The notes beneath the pieces were generated by a model, which was not told the origin of the DNA, searched no databases, and saw only the letters and a list, made by a program, of their open reading frames with translations. Of a stretch of DNA of 64,000 nt, positions 1-8,144 are shown piece by piece. Origin of the DNA: Xanthobacteraceae bacterium (GTDB lineage Bacteria > Pseudomonadota > Alphaproteobacteria > Rhizobiales > Xanthobacteraceae); assembly GCA_019635635.1 (NCBI GenBank), contig JAHBZB010000002.1, positions 767,204 to 831,203 of the forward strand, read 5' to 3'. Numbering within the stretch: the first letter of the stretch is position 1; each line of letters opens with the position of its first letter. The position numbers were made by a program, and so were the translations under genes.

Positions 1-792
1 CGCATCCTTATAGGCGGACGAGATGTAGCCCGCGCCGAAGGCCTCGAGGAGGCCAACGACCAGCCCGCCGACAATCGCGCCGAGCGGATTGCCCATGCCA
101 CCCAACATCGCGGCCGAGAAGCCCTTGAGCGCGAGCAGCGTGCCGACGTCGTAATTCGTGAGCGTGATCGGGGTCACGAGAATGCCGCCGATCGCGCCGA
201 TCGCGGCGGAAACTGCGAACGAAGCGCAGATGATCCAGACCGTATTGATGCCGACAAGACGCGCGGCCATGCGGTTCGCAGCAGTCGCGATCATCGCCTT
301 GCCGAGGAGCGTGCGCGACATGAAGACCCAGAGCAGCACGACGACCGCCGCGGCACCGCCCAGCACCAGCACGCTCTGCGGCAGGATTGACGCGCCGCCG
401 ACGCGCCATGCCTCGCCGGGAATGAAAGCGGGAAGCGCGTGAAAGCGCTTGTCGAAGACGATGGAGGCAAGCCCGCGCAGCAAAATCGACGCGCCGATGG
501 TTATAATGATGAGCGTGACCGCGGACGCGCCCTTCGCCGGCTCGATTGCGAGCAGATGCAGCGCGACGCCGACCAGCACCGCGACCGCGATGGCGAGAAG
601 TGCCGCGAGCGGCAGCGGCACGCCGGCAGCCGTGGCGAACACCGTCACCATGCCGCCGAGCATGACGAACTCGCCCTGCGCGAAATTGATGACGCCCGAA
701 GCGTTGTAGATCAGCGTGAACCCGAGCGCGACCAGCGCATAGACCGCGCCGACCGTTAGCCCCGAGAACGCATATTGAAGAAACTGCGCCAC
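1..792 (-). CDS. livH: Branched-chain amino acid-type ABC transporter permease LivH (3' end outside window)
   Basis: This is an inner-membrane permease of the LivHMGF family, a high-affinity importer of branched-chain amino acids and, in several relatives, of aromatic or dicarboxylic acids. The 264 codons visible start at a GTG and give successive hydrophobic helices with the family's VGAVYALVALGFTLIYNASG start and the INFAQGE stretch after helix 1. The gene follows the binding-protein gene on the same strand, and the rest of the operon (livM, livG, livF expected) lies beyond the left edge. Because the operon is divergent from paaG and shares its control region, phenylacetate or a related aromatic acid is a reasonable substrate guess. 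The family is certain; the substrate is inferred. Confidence 0.85.
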   Translation of the reverse strand, partial: MAQFLQYAFSGLTVGAVYALVALGFTLIYNASGVINFAQGEFVMLGGMVTVFATAAGVPLPLAALLAIAVAVLVGVALHLLAIEPAKGASAVTLIIITIGASILLRGLASIVFDKRFHALPAFIPGEAWRVGGASILPQSVLVLGGAAAVVVLLWVFMSRTLLGKAMIATAANRMAARLVGINTVWIICASFAVSAAIGAIGGILVTPITLTNYDVGTLLALKGFSAAMLGGMGNPLGAIVGGLVVGLLEAFGAGYISSAYKDA

Positions 793-820
793 TGTCCGCG
801 ACCCCTTCCCGGAAAATGAC

Positions 821-844
821 CGGGACGGCGCGAACGCCGTCCCG
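821..844 (-). other. Perfect intercistronic hairpin with UUCG loop between livK and livH
   Basis: A perfect 10-bp stem closes on a TTCG tetraloop when read on the minus strand, in the gap between the binding-protein stop and the permease start. Hairpins at this place in ABC operons often stabilise the upstream message, so that binding protein is made in excess over permease. The plus-strand copy is followed by five T (845-849), but no plus-strand gene ends here. Confidence 0.7.
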
Positions 845-871
845 TTTTTCGCGTGCCGACTATCGCCTCGA

Positions 872-2014
872 TTATTCGGCGAGCGTCCAGTTGCCGTTCT
901 TGATTTCCAGCATCTTGAACGCGGTCAGGTCGAGACCGAGATGGTCGGTCGGCGACATGTTCACGACGCCGCCGGTGCCGATGAAGTTCTTGGTCTTTTC
1001 GATTTCGTCGCGGACCTTGGCTTTATCCTTGGCGCCGCCCGCACGCTTCATCGCTTCGATCATGATCATGAAGCCGTCGTACATGTGACCGCCGAAGGTC
1101 GAAACCGGCTGCTTGGTGTCGGCTTCGTACTTCGTCTTGTAGGCGACGACGATCTTCTTCTGCGGGTCGCTGTCCGGCAGAATGGTCGCGACCAGAAGGG
1201 CCGCCGCCGGAAGGCGAACGCCGTTCGCGGCGTCGCCAGCGAGGTCGATATACTGCTTCGAACCGACGCCGTGGCTCTGGTAGAGCGGCACCAAAATGCC
1301 GAGCTGGCGATAGTTGCGGGTCACGATCGCCGGACCCTGACCGAAGCCGGTGTTGACCACCGCCTGCACGCCCGCCTTCGCCTTGATGTTGGTGAGCTGC
1401 GGAGTCATGTCGCTGTCACGCGGACCATAGGTTTCCTCGTGCAGCACCTCGATGCCGTACTTCTTGACGACCGTCATGCACTGGTCGCGCATGGATTTGC
1501 CGAAGGCGTCGGTGCCCGAGATGATCGCGATCTTGGTGAGCTTGCGCTTCTGGAGGTCCACGAAAATCTTTTCGCAGGCCATCAGATCGGTGTGCGGCGT
1601 CTTGAAGTTCCATTTGAACTTCGGATCGGCCGCAACCACGGCGCCCGCGAAATTGATCAGCGGGATTTTCGCCTCTTCGGCGAGCGGGATGATTGCCATC
1701 GTGGTCGCAGTCGTCGAACCCGCGAGCAGCGCGTCGACCTTGTCTTCCTCGATCAGGCGCGTCGCAAAGGTGCGGGCCTGGTTCGGGTCGCCGCCATCGT
1801 CATAGATAACGACTTCGAGTTTCTGGCCGTTGATGCCGCCCTGCTTGTTGATTTCGGCGGCGTAGATTTCAAGCGTGCGCTTCTCGGGATCGCCGAGGAA
1901 CGACGCCGGCCCGGTGACCGAAAGCACCGCGCCGATCTTGATCTGCGCATCCGCGACGGTCGCCGACGCGAACACAAAAACCGCAACCGCAAACACTTTA
2001 CGGAGCAAGTTCAT
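872..2014 (-). CDS. livK: Branched-chain amino acid/aromatic acid ABC transporter substrate-binding protein
   Basis: A periplasmic binding protein of the LivK/LivJ type (type I periplasmic fold), 380 residues, the usual length. Residues 1-23 form a Sec signal peptide ending in VADA, and the mature protein begins QIKIGAVLSVTGPASFLG, the typical family opening. It captures ligand for the permease encoded just downstream at 1-792. The start ATG has an AGGAG-like site just upstream. It is transcribed away from the paa genes, and a candidate PaaR operator lies in its promoter, so aromatic-acid uptake is plausible. Family assignment is firm; the ligand cannot be read from the sequence. Confidence 0.88.
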   Translation of the reverse strand: MNLLRKVFAVAVFVFASATVADAQIKIGAVLSVTGPASFLGDPEKRTLEIYAAEINKQGGINGQKLEVVIYDDGGDPNQARTFATRLIEEDKVDALLAGSTTATTMAIIPLAEEAKIPLINFAGAVVAADPKFKWNFKTPHTDLMACEKIFVDLQKRKLTKIAIISGTDAFGKSMRDQCMTVVKKYGIEVLHEETYGPRDSDMTPQLTNIKAKAGVQAVVNTGFGQGPAIVTRNYRQLGILVPLYQSHGVGSKQYIDLAGDAANGVRLPAAALLVATILPDSDPQKKIVVAYKTKYEADTKQPVSTFGGHMYDGFMIMIEAMKRAGGAKDKAKVRDEIEKTKNFIGTGGVVNMSPTDHLGLDLTAFKMLEIKNGNWTLAE

Positions 2015-2165
2015 TTTTATCTCCTCCCGTTTTATTTTCTTCTACGGCTTTCGCCCGGCGAGGCCGGACGAATTTTTTAAGTTTTTCAGGAAGCAGAACG
2101 CGAGCGAAAAACCGCCCGCACCTCCTCCCCCTCGATGTTCGCGCCGTCGTTCCGTTCGCGGCGCG

Positions 2166-2194
2166 TTGACACTCGATACAGTGGCCCATATTAA
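2166..2194 (+). promoter_or_regulatory. Predicted sigma70 promoter of paaGIKR
   Basis: TTGACA at 2166-2171 and TATTAA at 2189-2194 are separated by 17 bp, close to consensus. The palindromic operator at 2200-2217 begins 6 bp after the -10 box, where a bound repressor would block initiation. The paaG start is at 2300. Confidence 0.6.
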
Positions 2195-2218
2195 TTACCT
2201 GACCAACCGGTCGGTCAA
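2189..2218 (-). promoter_or_regulatory. Predicted divergent promoter of livK
   Basis: On the minus strand TTGACC (2218-2213) and TTAATA (2194-2189) lie 18 bp apart. The -10 box occupies the same six bases as the plus-strand -10 box of the paaG promoter, and the palindrome at 2200-2217 fills the spacer. The two promoters cannot easily be occupied together and could both be shut by one repressor. Confidence 0.45.
2200..2217. promoter_or_regulatory. 18-bp palindromic operator, probable PaaR site 1
   Basis: TGACCAACCGGTCGGTCA is a palindrome with a single mismatched pair. A close copy occurs at 10210-10227 in front of paaZ. TetR-family regulators bind palindromes of this size, and the TetR-family gene at 4857-5477 is the third gene downstream of paaG. 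Assignment to PaaR is inference from the duplicate site and gene context. Confidence 0.65.
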
Positions 2219-2299
2219 GTCCGGAAACATAAAAACTTACGCGATACGCGGCTCGAAAACGAAAGCCGCGGCGCGGTGCAAGAAAAGTTCGGGGACGGC

Positions 2300-3097
2300 A
2301 TGGAAGAAGCGCCAATCCTTTCCGCTACGCGGGGCAATTTTCGCGTCGTTACGCTCAACCGCCCGCAGCGGCTGAACTCGTTCAACGAAGCGATGCATGC
2401 TGCACTGCAAGCAGCGCTCGACGAGGCCGAGCGCGATCCGCAATGCCGCGCACTGCTCGTCACCGGCGCGGGGCGCGGCTTCTGCGCGGGACAGGATTTG
2501 TCCGACCGTAATGTCTCGGGCGGCGACCGCCCCGATCTCGGCCGCACCATCGGCACGTTCTACAATCCGCTGGTGAAGCGCATTAAGTCGCTGCCGTTCC
2601 CGACCGTCTGCGCGGTGAACGGGGTTGCGGCCGGCGCCGGCGCGAATATCGCGCTCGCCTTCGACATCGTGCTCGCCGCGCGCTCGGCGAATTTCATTCA
2701 GGCGTTCGCAAAGATCGCGCTCATTCCGGATTCGGGCGGCACATGGTTTCTGCCGAAGCTTGCGGGTGCCGCGCGCGCGCGTGGCCTCGCAATGCTCGCC
2801 GAACCCTTGTCTGCCGAGAAAGCGGAAAGCTGGGGCTTGATCTGGAAAGCGGTCGATGACGCTTCGCTCATGAGCGAAGCGGTGAAAATTTGCGCGCAGC
2901 TTGCAAGCGGCCCGACCGAAGCGCTGGTTTCAATCCGCCGCGCGCTCGAAGACGCCGAGACGAATACGCTCGACGAACAACTCGAACTCGAGCGCAAGGT
3001 GCAGGCCGGGCTTGGGGCCGCCGACGATTACGCCGAAGGCGTTAAGGCCTTCATGGAAAAACGCGCTGCGAACTTCTCCGCGCGAAAGGCGAAATAA
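2300..3097 (+). CDS. paaG: 1,2-epoxyphenylacetyl-CoA isomerase
   Basis: A crotonase-fold enzyme that rearranges ring-1,2-epoxyphenylacetyl-CoA to oxepin-CoA in the aerobic phenylacetate pathway, and also isomerises a later dehydro-acyl-CoA. It is 265 residues, the usual size. It shows the LNRPQRLNSFN opening, the oxyanion-hole segments GAGRGFCAGQD and NGVAAGAGANIALAFD, and IPDSGGT with the catalytic aspartate typical of PaaG. I chose ATG 2300 because the N-terminus then lines up with known PaaG proteins; an in-frame GTG at 2276 would add eight residues. It is first in paaGIKR, and its stop overlaps the paaI start (TAATG). Confidence 0.92.
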   Translation: MEEAPILSATRGNFRVVTLNRPQRLNSFNEAMHAALQAALDEAERDPQCRALLVTGAGRGFCAGQDLSDRNVSGGDRPDLGRTIGTFYNPLVKRIKSLPFPTVCAVNGVAAGAGANIALAFDIVLAARSANFIQAFAKIALIPDSGGTWFLPKLAGAARARGLAMLAEPLSAEKAESWGLIWKAVDDASLMSEAVKICAQLASGPTEALVSIRRALEDAETNTLDEQLELERKVQAGLGAADDYAEGVKAFMEKRAANFSARKAK

Positions 3098-3555
3098 TGG
3101 ACGCGCTTGCCATCGCAAAGGCTTCCGCGGACAAGATGTGGTCCGAGGACGAGGCAAGCCGCGCGCTCGGCATGGAGATCGTCTCGGTTGCGCCGGGCAA
3201 GGCGACGATGACCATGCTCGTCACCGACAAGATGGTGAACGGCCACAAAATCTGCCACGGCGGCTATATTTTCCTGCTCGCGGATTCGACCTTCGCCTTC
3301 GCCTGCAACACCTACAACCAGATCACCGTCGCGCAGCAATGTGCAGTGACCTTCATCCGCCCCGGTAAGCTCGGCGACAAGCTGCGCGCAGACGCGATGG
3401 AAGTTTCGAAGTCCGGCCGTTCCGGCATCTACGACATCACAGTCACGCGGCAGGACGGCACCGTGATTGCGGAATTCCGCGGACACTCCCGCGCCATCGA
3501 GGGCGAGATCGTGCCCGGACTGACCAACGCCAGTGGAGACGGTAATGCTCGATAA
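3097..3555 (+). CDS. paaI: Hydroxyphenylacetyl-CoA thioesterase
   Basis: A cytoplasmic hotdog-fold thioesterase, 152 residues. In the phenylacetate pathway it rescues CoA from stalled or misoxygenated intermediates. The active-site stretch NGHKICHGGYIFLLAD is clear: His54, Gly55 and Asp63 match the catalytic HGG and Asp of characterised PaaI. It overlaps paaG by one base at the front and paaK by 11 bases at the back, so the three are translated from one message. Confidence 0.92.
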   Translation: MDALAIAKASADKMWSEDEASRALGMEIVSVAPGKATMTMLVTDKMVNGHKICHGGYIFLLADSTFAFACNTYNQITVAQQCAVTFIRPGKLGDKLRADAMEVSKSGRSGIYDITVTRQDGTVIAEFRGHSRAIEGEIVPGLTNASGDGNAR

Positions 3556-4855
3556 GTCTTCCTATCAACCCTACGGTCTCGAGCCGATCGAGCGCGCCTC
3601 GCGCGATGAGATTTCCGCGCTACAGACGCAGCGGCTGAAATGGACGCTGGAGCACGTCTATAAAAACGTGCCGGCCTACAAGAAAAAGTTCGACGCGGCG
3701 GGTGTCTCGCCCGCGGACTTCAAACATCTCGAAGACCTCGCGAAGTTTCCTTTCACCGTAAAGAGCGACCTGCGCGACAACTATCCCTTCGGCATGTTCG
3801 CCGTACCGCAGGACAAGGTCGTGCGCATTCACGCTTCCTCCGGCACTACCGGCAAGCCGACGGTGGTCGGCTATACGCAGAACGACATCGATACCTGGTC
3901 GCATGTCATGGCGCGCTCGATCCGCGCTTCCGGCGGCAGACCCGGCATGAAGGTGCATGTCTCCTACGGTTACGGGCTGTTCACGGGGGGCTTAGGCGCG
4001 CATTACGGCGCGGAAAAGCTCGGCTGCACCGTGATTCCGGTTTCGGGCGGCATGACCGAGCGGCAGGTGCAACTGATCGAGGATTTCAAACCCGAGATCA
4101 TCATGGTGACTCCCTCTTACATGCTCGCAATTCTCGACGAGTATCGCGCGAAGGGTCTGGACCCGCGCAAGTCGCCGCTGCAGGTCGGCATCTTCGGCGC
4201 CGAGCCCTGGACCAATTCGATGCGCGCGGAAATCGAGGAGGCCTTCGACATGGACGCGGTCGATATTTACGGACTCTCCGAAGTTATGGGTCCCGGCGTC
4301 GCGAATGAATGCGTCGAGACCAAAGACGGGCTGCATATCTGGGAAGATCATTTCTATCCGGAGGTCATCGACCCGGAGACCGGCAAGGTGCTGCCCGATG
4401 GCGAGAAAGGCGAACTCGTCTTCACCTCGCTCACCAAGGAAGCATTTCCGATCATCCGCTACCGCACGCGCGACCTGACACGGCTTCTACCCGGCACCGC
4501 GCGCTCGATGCGGCGCATGGAGAAAGTCACCGGGCGCTCCGACGACATGATGATCATTCGCGGCGTCAACGTGTTCCCGACGCAGATCGAGGAACTGTTG
4601 CTTCGCTGCGAGCGTCTCGCGCCTCATTATCAGATCGAACTCACGCGCGACGAGCGGCTGGATGTGATGCTGTTGATGGTCGAGGCGCGCGAAGGCGCGG
4701 CGGAAGCCGAAAGCCACAGCGAAGGCGCGAAGCTCGCCGATCTCATCAAGAACAACATCGGCGTGTCCGCCAAGGTGAAAGTGTCGGCGCCCGGCGGCGT
4801 CGAGCGCTCCGCGGGCAAGGCACGCCGCATCGTCGACAAGCGGCCGAAGGCATAA
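3545..4855 (+). CDS. paaK: Phenylacetate-CoA ligase
   Basis: This enzyme activates phenylacetate with ATP and CoA to phenylacetyl-CoA, the first step and the commitment to the pathway. It has 436 residues, practically the length of the E. coli enzyme, and belongs to the adenylate-forming superfamily. The phosphate-binding loop SSGTTGKP is at residues 98-105, and YGLSEVMGPGVANEC is the adenine/acid-site motif. ATG 3545 is preferred over the in-frame GTG at 3533, because GGAG stands at the right distance before it and the N-terminus matches the family. It follows paaI with an 11-bp overlap and precedes paaR by one base. Confidence 0.95.
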   Translation: MLDKSSYQPYGLEPIERASRDEISALQTQRLKWTLEHVYKNVPAYKKKFDAAGVSPADFKHLEDLAKFPFTVKSDLRDNYPFGMFAVPQDKVVRIHASSGTTGKPTVVGYTQNDIDTWSHVMARSIRASGGRPGMKVHVSYGYGLFTGGLGAHYGAEKLGCTVIPVSGGMTERQVQLIEDFKPEIIMVTPSYMLAILDEYRAKGLDPRKSPLQVGIFGAEPWTNSMRAEIEEAFDMDAVDIYGLSEVMGPGVANECVETKDGLHIWEDHFYPEVIDPETGKVLPDGEKGELVFTSLTKEAFPIIRYRTRDLTRLLPGTARSMRRMEKVTGRSDDMMIIRGVNVFPTQIEELLLRCERLAPHYQIELTRDERLDVMLLMVEAREGAAEAESHSEGAKLADLIKNNIGVSAKVKVSAPGGVERSAGKARRIVDKRPKA

Positions 4856-4856
4856 C

Positions 4857-5477
4857 ATGGCACGTCCCCGCGCGGCGGATTACGACGGCAAGCGCAAGGC
4901 GATCCTCGATCGCTCGGCGAAGCTGTTTGCAAAGAACGGCTACGACCGCACCTCGATGGCGGAGGTCGCCGGTGCCTGCCGCGTGTCGAAGGCGCTGCTC
5001 TATCATTACTACGTCAGCAAGGACGAACTCCTGTTCGACATCCTGAAGTCGCATCTCGACGACCTGATCGGCGCGGTGCGCGCGGTGGACGAGAAGCTCG
5101 CGCCGAAGCCGCGGCTGCGCGCGCTGGTCGGCGCGCTGCTCGACGCCTACAAGGACGCGGACAGCCAACACAAAATCCAGATCAACGAATTGTCGAAACT
5201 GGCATCCGCCAAACGCCAGCAACTGATCGCGCTCGAGCGCGAACTGGTCGCGATCTTTTCAGGCGCGATCGCGGCCGCGAACCGCAACATCGGCGCGTCG
5301 CCGCGGCTTTTGAAGCCAGTGACGATGTCACTGTTCGGAATGCTGAACTGGCATTATATGTGGTTCCGCGAGGGCGGCGCGATGAGCCGCGAGGAGTATG
5401 CGGACCTTGCGACTCAGTTGCTGATCGAGGGCGCGGCGTCGCTCGAAGACGTCAAGCCCGCGCGGCGCGCGAGCTAG
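4857..5477 (+). CDS. paaR: TetR-family transcriptional repressor of phenylacetate degradation
   Basis: A 206-residue TetR-family protein. Residues about 10-57 form the DNA-binding domain, with the helix-turn-helix and the hallmark KALLYHYYVSKDELLFDIL; the rest is the helical ligand-binding and dimer domain. It is cotranscribed with paaK, its start lying one base after the paaK stop. In other proteobacteria PaaR-type TetR repressors are released by phenylacetyl-CoA. Two near-identical palindromes, at 2200-2217 and 10210-10227, are likely targets, which would make it autoregulated. The stop is only 6 bp from the stop of the converging paaE. Confidence 0.82.
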   Translation: MARPRAADYDGKRKAILDRSAKLFAKNGYDRTSMAEVAGACRVSKALLYHYYVSKDELLFDILKSHLDDLIGAVRAVDEKLAPKPRLRALVGALLDAYKDADSQHKIQINELSKLASAKRQQLIALERELVAIFSGAIAAANRNIGASPRLLKPVTMSLFGMLNWHYMWFREGGAMSREEYADLATQLLIEGAASLEDVKPARRAS

Positions 5478-5483
5478 TTTTCC

Positions 5484-6557
5484 CTAAAGCTGGTCGAAAT
5501 CGACCGCGACGGATTTCGTGGTCGGCCGCGCCTGACAGGTGAGCACGAAGCCCGCCTTCATCTCCCAGTCTTCGAGCGAATAATTGTGCTCCATCTCGAC
5601 GTCGCCTTGCGTGAGCTTGGCGCGGCAGGTGCAGCACATCCCGCCTTTGCAGGAGAACGGCAGGTCGAGGCCCGCGCGCAGACCCGCGTCGATGATGGTT
5701 TCGTCGGCTTTCATCGGCACGTCGTACTGAATGCCGTTCAGCGTGATCGAAGCGTTGACGTCGACGTTCTCCGCGAGTTTGCTCGCGGGATTTTTGGTCG
5801 CCACCGGCAGTCCATCATTCGAGAAATATTCGACGTGAATGCGCGAAGTATCGAGACCGAGCGCGCGCAGCGCCTCCTCGCCTTCCTTCACGAGCCCGCC
5901 GGGGCCGCAAAGGAACGCATGCGCAATGCTGGCCGCGGGCAGCGAACTTTTCGTGAGACTCGTGATCTTTTCGTGATCGAGGCGGCCGCTCAAGAGCGCG
6001 ATTTCCTGCGGCTCGCGCGACAACACATGATGCACCACGAGGCGGTCGAGGAACTGATCTTTCAGGTCCTCGAGCTGATCCTTGAACATGATGCTTTTTG
6101 CGTTGCGGTTGCCGTAGATCAGCACGAAGCGGCTTTTCGGTTCGCGCGTGAGCATGGTGCGAATCATCGAGTTGACCGGCGTGATGCCGGAGCCGGCCGC
6201 GACCGCGAGATAGTTGCGCGCTTCGTCCGGTGCGGGCGTGACGCCGAAGCGGCCCTGCGGCGTCATGACTTCGATCTCGTCGCCCGCGCGCAGCTTCTCG
6301 TTCACCCATGACGACACGCTGCCGCCATCGACCTTCTTGACCGCGATGCGCAGTTCGTCGTCGTCGAGCCCCGCGCAGATCGAGTAGGAGCGGCGCAATT
6401 CGTTATTGCCGTTCCTGATCTTCAAAGTGAGATGCTGGCCCGGTTTGAAGCGGTAGGCATCGCGCAAGGACGCCGGAATATCGAAGGCGATCGAGACCGC
6501 GTCCGGGGTTTCGCGGCGCAGGTCCGAAACTTTCAGCTTATGGAATGCGATCGACAT
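5484..6557 (-). CDS. paaE: Phenylacetyl-CoA epoxidase reductase subunit
   Basis: The reductase of the PaaABCE multicomponent epoxidase, passing electrons from NADPH through FAD and a plant-type 2Fe-2S cluster to the diiron centre of PaaA. It has 357 residues: an FNR-type FAD domain with RRSYSIC near residue 55, an NADP-binding segment AAGSGITPVNSM near 120, and a C-terminal 2Fe-2S domain with Cys303, Cys308, Cys311 and Cys341 in the CX4CX2C...C pattern. It is last in paaABCDE, 9 bp after paaD. Confidence 0.93.
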   Translation of the reverse strand: MSIAFHKLKVSDLRRETPDAVSIAFDIPASLRDAYRFKPGQHLTLKIRNGNNELRRSYSICAGLDDDELRIAVKKVDGGSVSSWVNEKLRAGDEIEVMTPQGRFGVTPAPDEARNYLAVAAGSGITPVNSMIRTMLTREPKSRFVLIYGNRNAKSIMFKDQLEDLKDQFLDRLVVHHVLSREPQEIALLSGRLDHEKITSLTKSSLPAASIAHAFLCGPGGLVKEGEEALRALGLDTSRIHVEYFSNDGLPVATKNPASKLAENVDVNASITLNGIQYDVPMKADETIIDAGLRAGLDLPFSCKGGMCCTCRAKLTQGDVEMEHNYSLEDWEMKAGFVLTCQARPTTKSVAVDFDQL

Positions 6558-6566
6558 TGGCGCGGC

Positions 6567-7079
6567 TCAGATGCACTTGAAGTAATCGAAAGGTTCGGAA
6601 CACGTCTTGCAGCGCCACAGCGCCTTGCAGGAGGTCGAGCCGAATTCGGAGATGCGCTCGGTGTTCGTGGATTTGCACGACGGGCAGGCCACGTTTTCTT
6701 CGCCGAACAGCGCACGGCGGCCCGCTTTCGCGAGCGGCGGCGCGATGCCGAACTCGCGAAGTTTTTCTTTCCCGGATTCCGACATCCAGTCGGTGGACCA
6801 GGCCGGCGACATCACGGTCGTCACTTTCGGCTTCGCAAAGCCCGCACGCTCGAGCGCAAGTTCGACTTCCAGCGTGATCATGTTCATCGCCGGGCAGCCG
6901 AGATAGGTCGGCGTTATAAGTGCTTCGACCTTGCCCTCGCCGCTCACGCGGACTTCGCGGAGCACGCCGAGATCCTCAATCGTCAGTACCGGCAATTCCG
7001 GATCGACCACGGCAGCGGCCGCCGTCCAGGCCCGCTCGCGCAGCCGCGCGGCGTCGAGTTTTTCGATTGCCGCGCTCAC
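6567..7079 (-). CDS. paaD: Phenylacetyl-CoA epoxidase maturation protein PaaD
   Basis: PaaD belongs to the MIP18/DUF59 group of iron-sulfur assembly factors and is needed for a working epoxidase. The N-terminal part shows VVDPELPVLTIEDLGVLREV, and TPTYLGCPAMNMI carries the conserved Cys. The C-terminal tail has four CXXC-like pairs suited to zinc or Fe-S binding. The start is a GTG that overlaps the paaC stop as GTGA. The open frame continues further upstream, but that extension is antisense-like and inside paaC, so I exclude it. 170 residues is normal for the family. Confidence 0.92.
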   Translation of the reverse strand: MSAAIEKLDAARLRERAWTAAAAVVDPELPVLTIEDLGVLREVRVSGEGKVEALITPTYLGCPAMNMITLEVELALERAGFAKPKVTTVMSPAWSTDWMSESGKEKLREFGIAPPLAKAGRRALFGEENVACPSCKSTNTERISEFGSTSCKALWRCKTCSEPFDYFKCI

Positions 7080-7840
7080 CACGCCGCTCCGGGATAAGTG
7101 CGCTGGAGGAACTGCATGTCGGCGAGGATGTAGCCGAAATGCTCGCTGTGCCGCCCGCTGCGCCCGCCGGTCTGGGCGAAACTTTGCGGCGGCGTTTTCA
7201 ACGTCGCTTCGGAGAAGACGTGGTTGACCGTCCGCTCCCATTCCGGGCGCAGGACCGCCGGATCGACGGCGATGCCGGCCTCGATCAACGCGCGCTCAAC
7301 GTCATCGCTTTCGAACAGTTCAGTCGAATAGGCGTACAATTCGTCTAGCGCTTCCTGCGTGCGCGCATAGCTTTCTGCGGTACCGTCGCCGAGGCGGATT
7401 ACCCATTCGCCGCTGTGGCGAACGTGATAGGCGATTTCCTTCTCGGCTTTCGCCGCGATCGCGGCGAGCGTTTGATCCTTCGATTTCGTGAGCGCTGCAT
7501 AAAGCGGATGTGCGTAGGCAGCGAACAGCAACTGACGGATCATGGTCGCGGCGAAATCGCCGTTCGGCTGCTCGACCAGCAATACGTTGCGCCAGTCTTT
7601 TGCGTCGCGCAGATAGGCGAGCTTGTCCTCGTCGCGGCCCTTGCCTTCGACCTCGCCGGCATAAGCATAAAACGCGCGTGCCTGCCCGATCAGGTCGAGA
7701 CCCATGTTGCCGAGCGCAAGGTCTTCCTCCAGCGCGGGCGAATGGCCGATCCACTCCGACAGGCGATGCCCGAGGATCAGCGCGTTATCCGCAAGCCGGA
7801 GCGCGTAAGCGAAGAGCGGCGTCTCGTGCATCTCGATCAC
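7076..7840 (-). CDS. paaC: Phenylacetyl-CoA epoxidase structural subunit PaaC
   Basis: PaaC is the ferritin-like partner of the catalytic subunit PaaA; it holds the complex together and lacks its own active diiron centre. The 254-residue product begins with a helical segment ending ALRLADNALILGHRLSEW and contains LALGNMGLDLIGQAR, as in known PaaC. The GTG at 7840 overlaps the paaB stop as GTGA; an ATG three codons later is the alternative. Its stop overlaps the GTG of paaD in the same way, so paaB, paaC and paaD look translationally coupled. Confidence 0.92.
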   Translation of the reverse strand: MIEMHETPLFAYALRLADNALILGHRLSEWIGHSPALEEDLALGNMGLDLIGQARAFYAYAGEVEGKGRDEDKLAYLRDAKDWRNVLLVEQPNGDFAATMIRQLLFAAYAHPLYAALTKSKDQTLAAIAAKAEKEIAYHVRHSGEWVIRLGDGTAESYARTQEALDELYAYSTELFESDDVERALIEAGIAVDPAVLRPEWERTVNHVFSEATLKTPPQSFAQTGGRSGRHSEHFGYILADMQFLQRTYPGAAW

Positions 7841-8136
7841 ATGTGCCCGACTTCGTCGGGAATGTCGTAGAAGGTCGGGTGACGATAAATCTTCGATTCC
7901 GACGGCTCGAACATCACGTCCTTGTCGGTGGGGTCGGAAGCGGTGATCGCGTTCGACGGCACCACCCAGATCGAATGTCCCTCGCCGCGGCGCGTGTAAA
8001 CATCGCGCGCGGCCTGCAAGGCCATGGTCGCGTCGGTCGCATGCAGGCTCCCGGCATGACGATGCGAGAGGCCGTTCTTGGAGCGGATGAAGACTTCCCA
8101 GAGCGGCCAATGCGGTTCGGTTTTCTGTTCGGTCAT
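7837..8136 (-). CDS. paaB: Phenylacetyl-CoA epoxidase subunit PaaB
   Basis: A small 99-residue subunit of the epoxidase complex, thought to bridge PaaAC dimers. WPLWEVFIRSKNGLSHRHAG and the end IYRHPTFYDIPDEVGHM are typical of the family. ATG 8136 has GGTGAG at a suitable distance. The longer open frame reaching 8274 lies inside paaA and is not used. It starts 8 bp after paaA ends. Confidence 0.94.
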   Translation of the reverse strand: MTEQKTEPHWPLWEVFIRSKNGLSHRHAGSLHATDATMALQAARDVYTRRGEGHSIWVVPSNAITASDPTDKDVMFEPSESKIYRHPTFYDIPDEVGHM

Positions 8137-8144
8137 GCTCTCAC

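Noticed and set aside
821-849. Rho-independent terminator on the plus strand
   Set aside because: The hairpin plus T run looks like one, but no plus-strand gene ends here. It fits better as an intercistronic element of the minus-strand liv operon.
941-2080. 379-codon open frame on the plus strand
   Set aside because: It is antisense to livK, which has a signal peptide and clear family motifs. Long antisense frames are common in this GC-rich DNA, and the translation is Arg/His/Gly-rich with no fold.
2276-2299. GTG start for paaG
   Set aside because: The eight extra residues have no counterpart in the family and no ribosome site stands before the GTG; ATG 2300 aligns.
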